Assembly: GCA_964518135.1 (NCBI GenBank)
Contig: CAZFEY010000026.1
Location: 1 to 10,798 of the forward strand
Direction: 5' to 3'
DNA from: 2-12-FULL-40-12 sp964518135
GTDB taxonomy: Bacteria; Patescibacteriota; Minisyncoccia; Minisyncoccales; 2-12-FULL-40-12
Length of the DNA stretch: 10,798 nt
Positions 10,672 to 10,798 of the stretch are shown here, piece after piece. Made by a program: the position numbers and the translations under genes. Below the pieces are notes generated by a model. That model was not told where the DNA came from. It did no database searches and saw nothing but the letters and a program-made list of their open reading frames with translations. Numbering within the stretch: the stretch's first letter is position 1; each line of letters starts with the position of its first letter.

Positions 10672-10696
10672 CCAAATTTTGTTTATTAAAATTTGG
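10672..10696 (+). other. Hairpin just before 23S rRNA, possible processing site
   Basis: CCAAATTTT (10672-10680) pairs perfectly with AAAATTTGG (10688-10696), loop GTTTATT. It ends two or three bases before the predicted mature 23S 5' end, where rRNA processing helices commonly lie. Confidence 0.45.
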
Positions 10697-10698
10697 AA

Positions 10699-10798
10699 GG
10701 ACAAAATTTTATGAGCAAATGGAGGATGCCTTGGGAGATTGAGACGATGAAGGACGTGGCGTGCCTGCGATAAGCCTCGGGGAGGTGGTTAGCAACCT
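10699..10798 (+). rRNA. 23S ribosomal RNA, 5' end only
   Basis: The last ~100 bases match the start of bacterial 23S rRNA: GGATGCC (10724-10730), CGATGAAGGACGTG (10745-10758), CTGCGATAAGC (10766-10776) and CGGGGAGGTGG line up in order with E. coli 23S. The 5' end is set by counting 32 bases back from the GGATGCC landmark, as in E. coli, and may be off by a few bases. The gene continues beyond the window. There is no 16S gene upstream; the preceding gene is an MscS-like protein, so the rRNA genes are not in the usual 16S-23S order here. Confidence 0.93.

Noticed and set aside
1..10798. Recoding of TGA, as in some candidate phyla (no gene here ends in TGA).
   Set aside because: All genes read through cleanly without in-frame TGA, so the standard bacterial code fits; avoidance of TGA stops is common in AT-rich genomes.
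1..10798. CRISPR array, prophage or transposase genes.
   Set aside because: No evenly spaced identical repeats with unique spacers and no recognisable integrase, transposase or phage gene.

Overview
The window looks like a chromosomal contig from a Patescibacteria/CPR-type bacterium, probably near Parcubacteria. That placement is inferred from AT-rich, tightly packed small genes, tRNAs without encoded CCA, archaeal-like enzymes (a UMP kinase and a hexulose-phosphate synthase), a 23S rRNA gene with no 16S gene in front of it, and short GC-rich palindromes inserted into genes. All eleven complete genes end in TAA or TAG, and no in-frame TGA interrupts them.

Layout. 1-1318 (-): replicative helicase dnaB, running off the left edge. 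1319-1553: divergent promoters that share a -35 region, and a possible short RNA with its own terminator. 1554-2181 (+): a YbaK-type editing protein, then tRNA-Ile(GAU) and tRNA-Ala(UGC), ending at a ten-N assembly gap. 2234-5098 (+): a fused L,D-transpeptidase/D,D-carboxypeptidase, a stand-alone MshEN (GspE/PilB N-terminal) domain protein, and a stomatin-like SPFH protein. 5117-5935 (-): an archaeal-type 3-hexulose-6-phosphate synthase-like protein. 6019-6474 (+): a VKOR-family thiol oxidoreductase. 6460-6782: a complex tRNA locus. 6816-7516 (+): two small membrane proteins. 7644-9504 (+): archaeal-type UMP kinase and the YchF/OLA1 P-loop ATPase. 9695-10375 (+): an MscS-related membrane protein without the cytoplasmic beta domain. 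10376-10798: a strong promoter, a strong terminator-like hairpin, and the first ~100 nt of 23S rRNA.

The most striking part is 6460-6782. A tRNA-Ala-like gene can be reconstructed from 6460 to 6684 if two inserts are removed and an enlarged D-loop is accepted. One insert is an exactly 30-nt double hairpin in the anticodon loop. The other is a ~103-nt segment holding a complete second tRNA-Ala(UGC) between 14-bp inverted repeats. A third Ala-like 3' half follows at 6712-6782, with its T-loop enlarged by ~31 nt of related double hairpin. Similar GC-rich short elements sit in frame at three places in the ychF gene. Together they suggest a family of small palindromic elements that enter both tRNA and protein genes, comparable in behaviour to Rickettsia palindromic elements, and a nested tRNA-in-tRNA arrangement that I do not recognise as described.

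The genes do not form one pathway. They cover replication, translation quality control, peptidoglycan remodelling, membrane organisation and disulfide formation, pentose/pyrimidine metabolism and ribosome production. Several starts (ybaK, the HPS-like gene, perhaps VKOR and the 73-aa protein) have a -10 box placed so that transcripts would be leaderless or nearly so; the MshEN and HsmA-like genes instead carry clear Shine-Dalgarno sequences.
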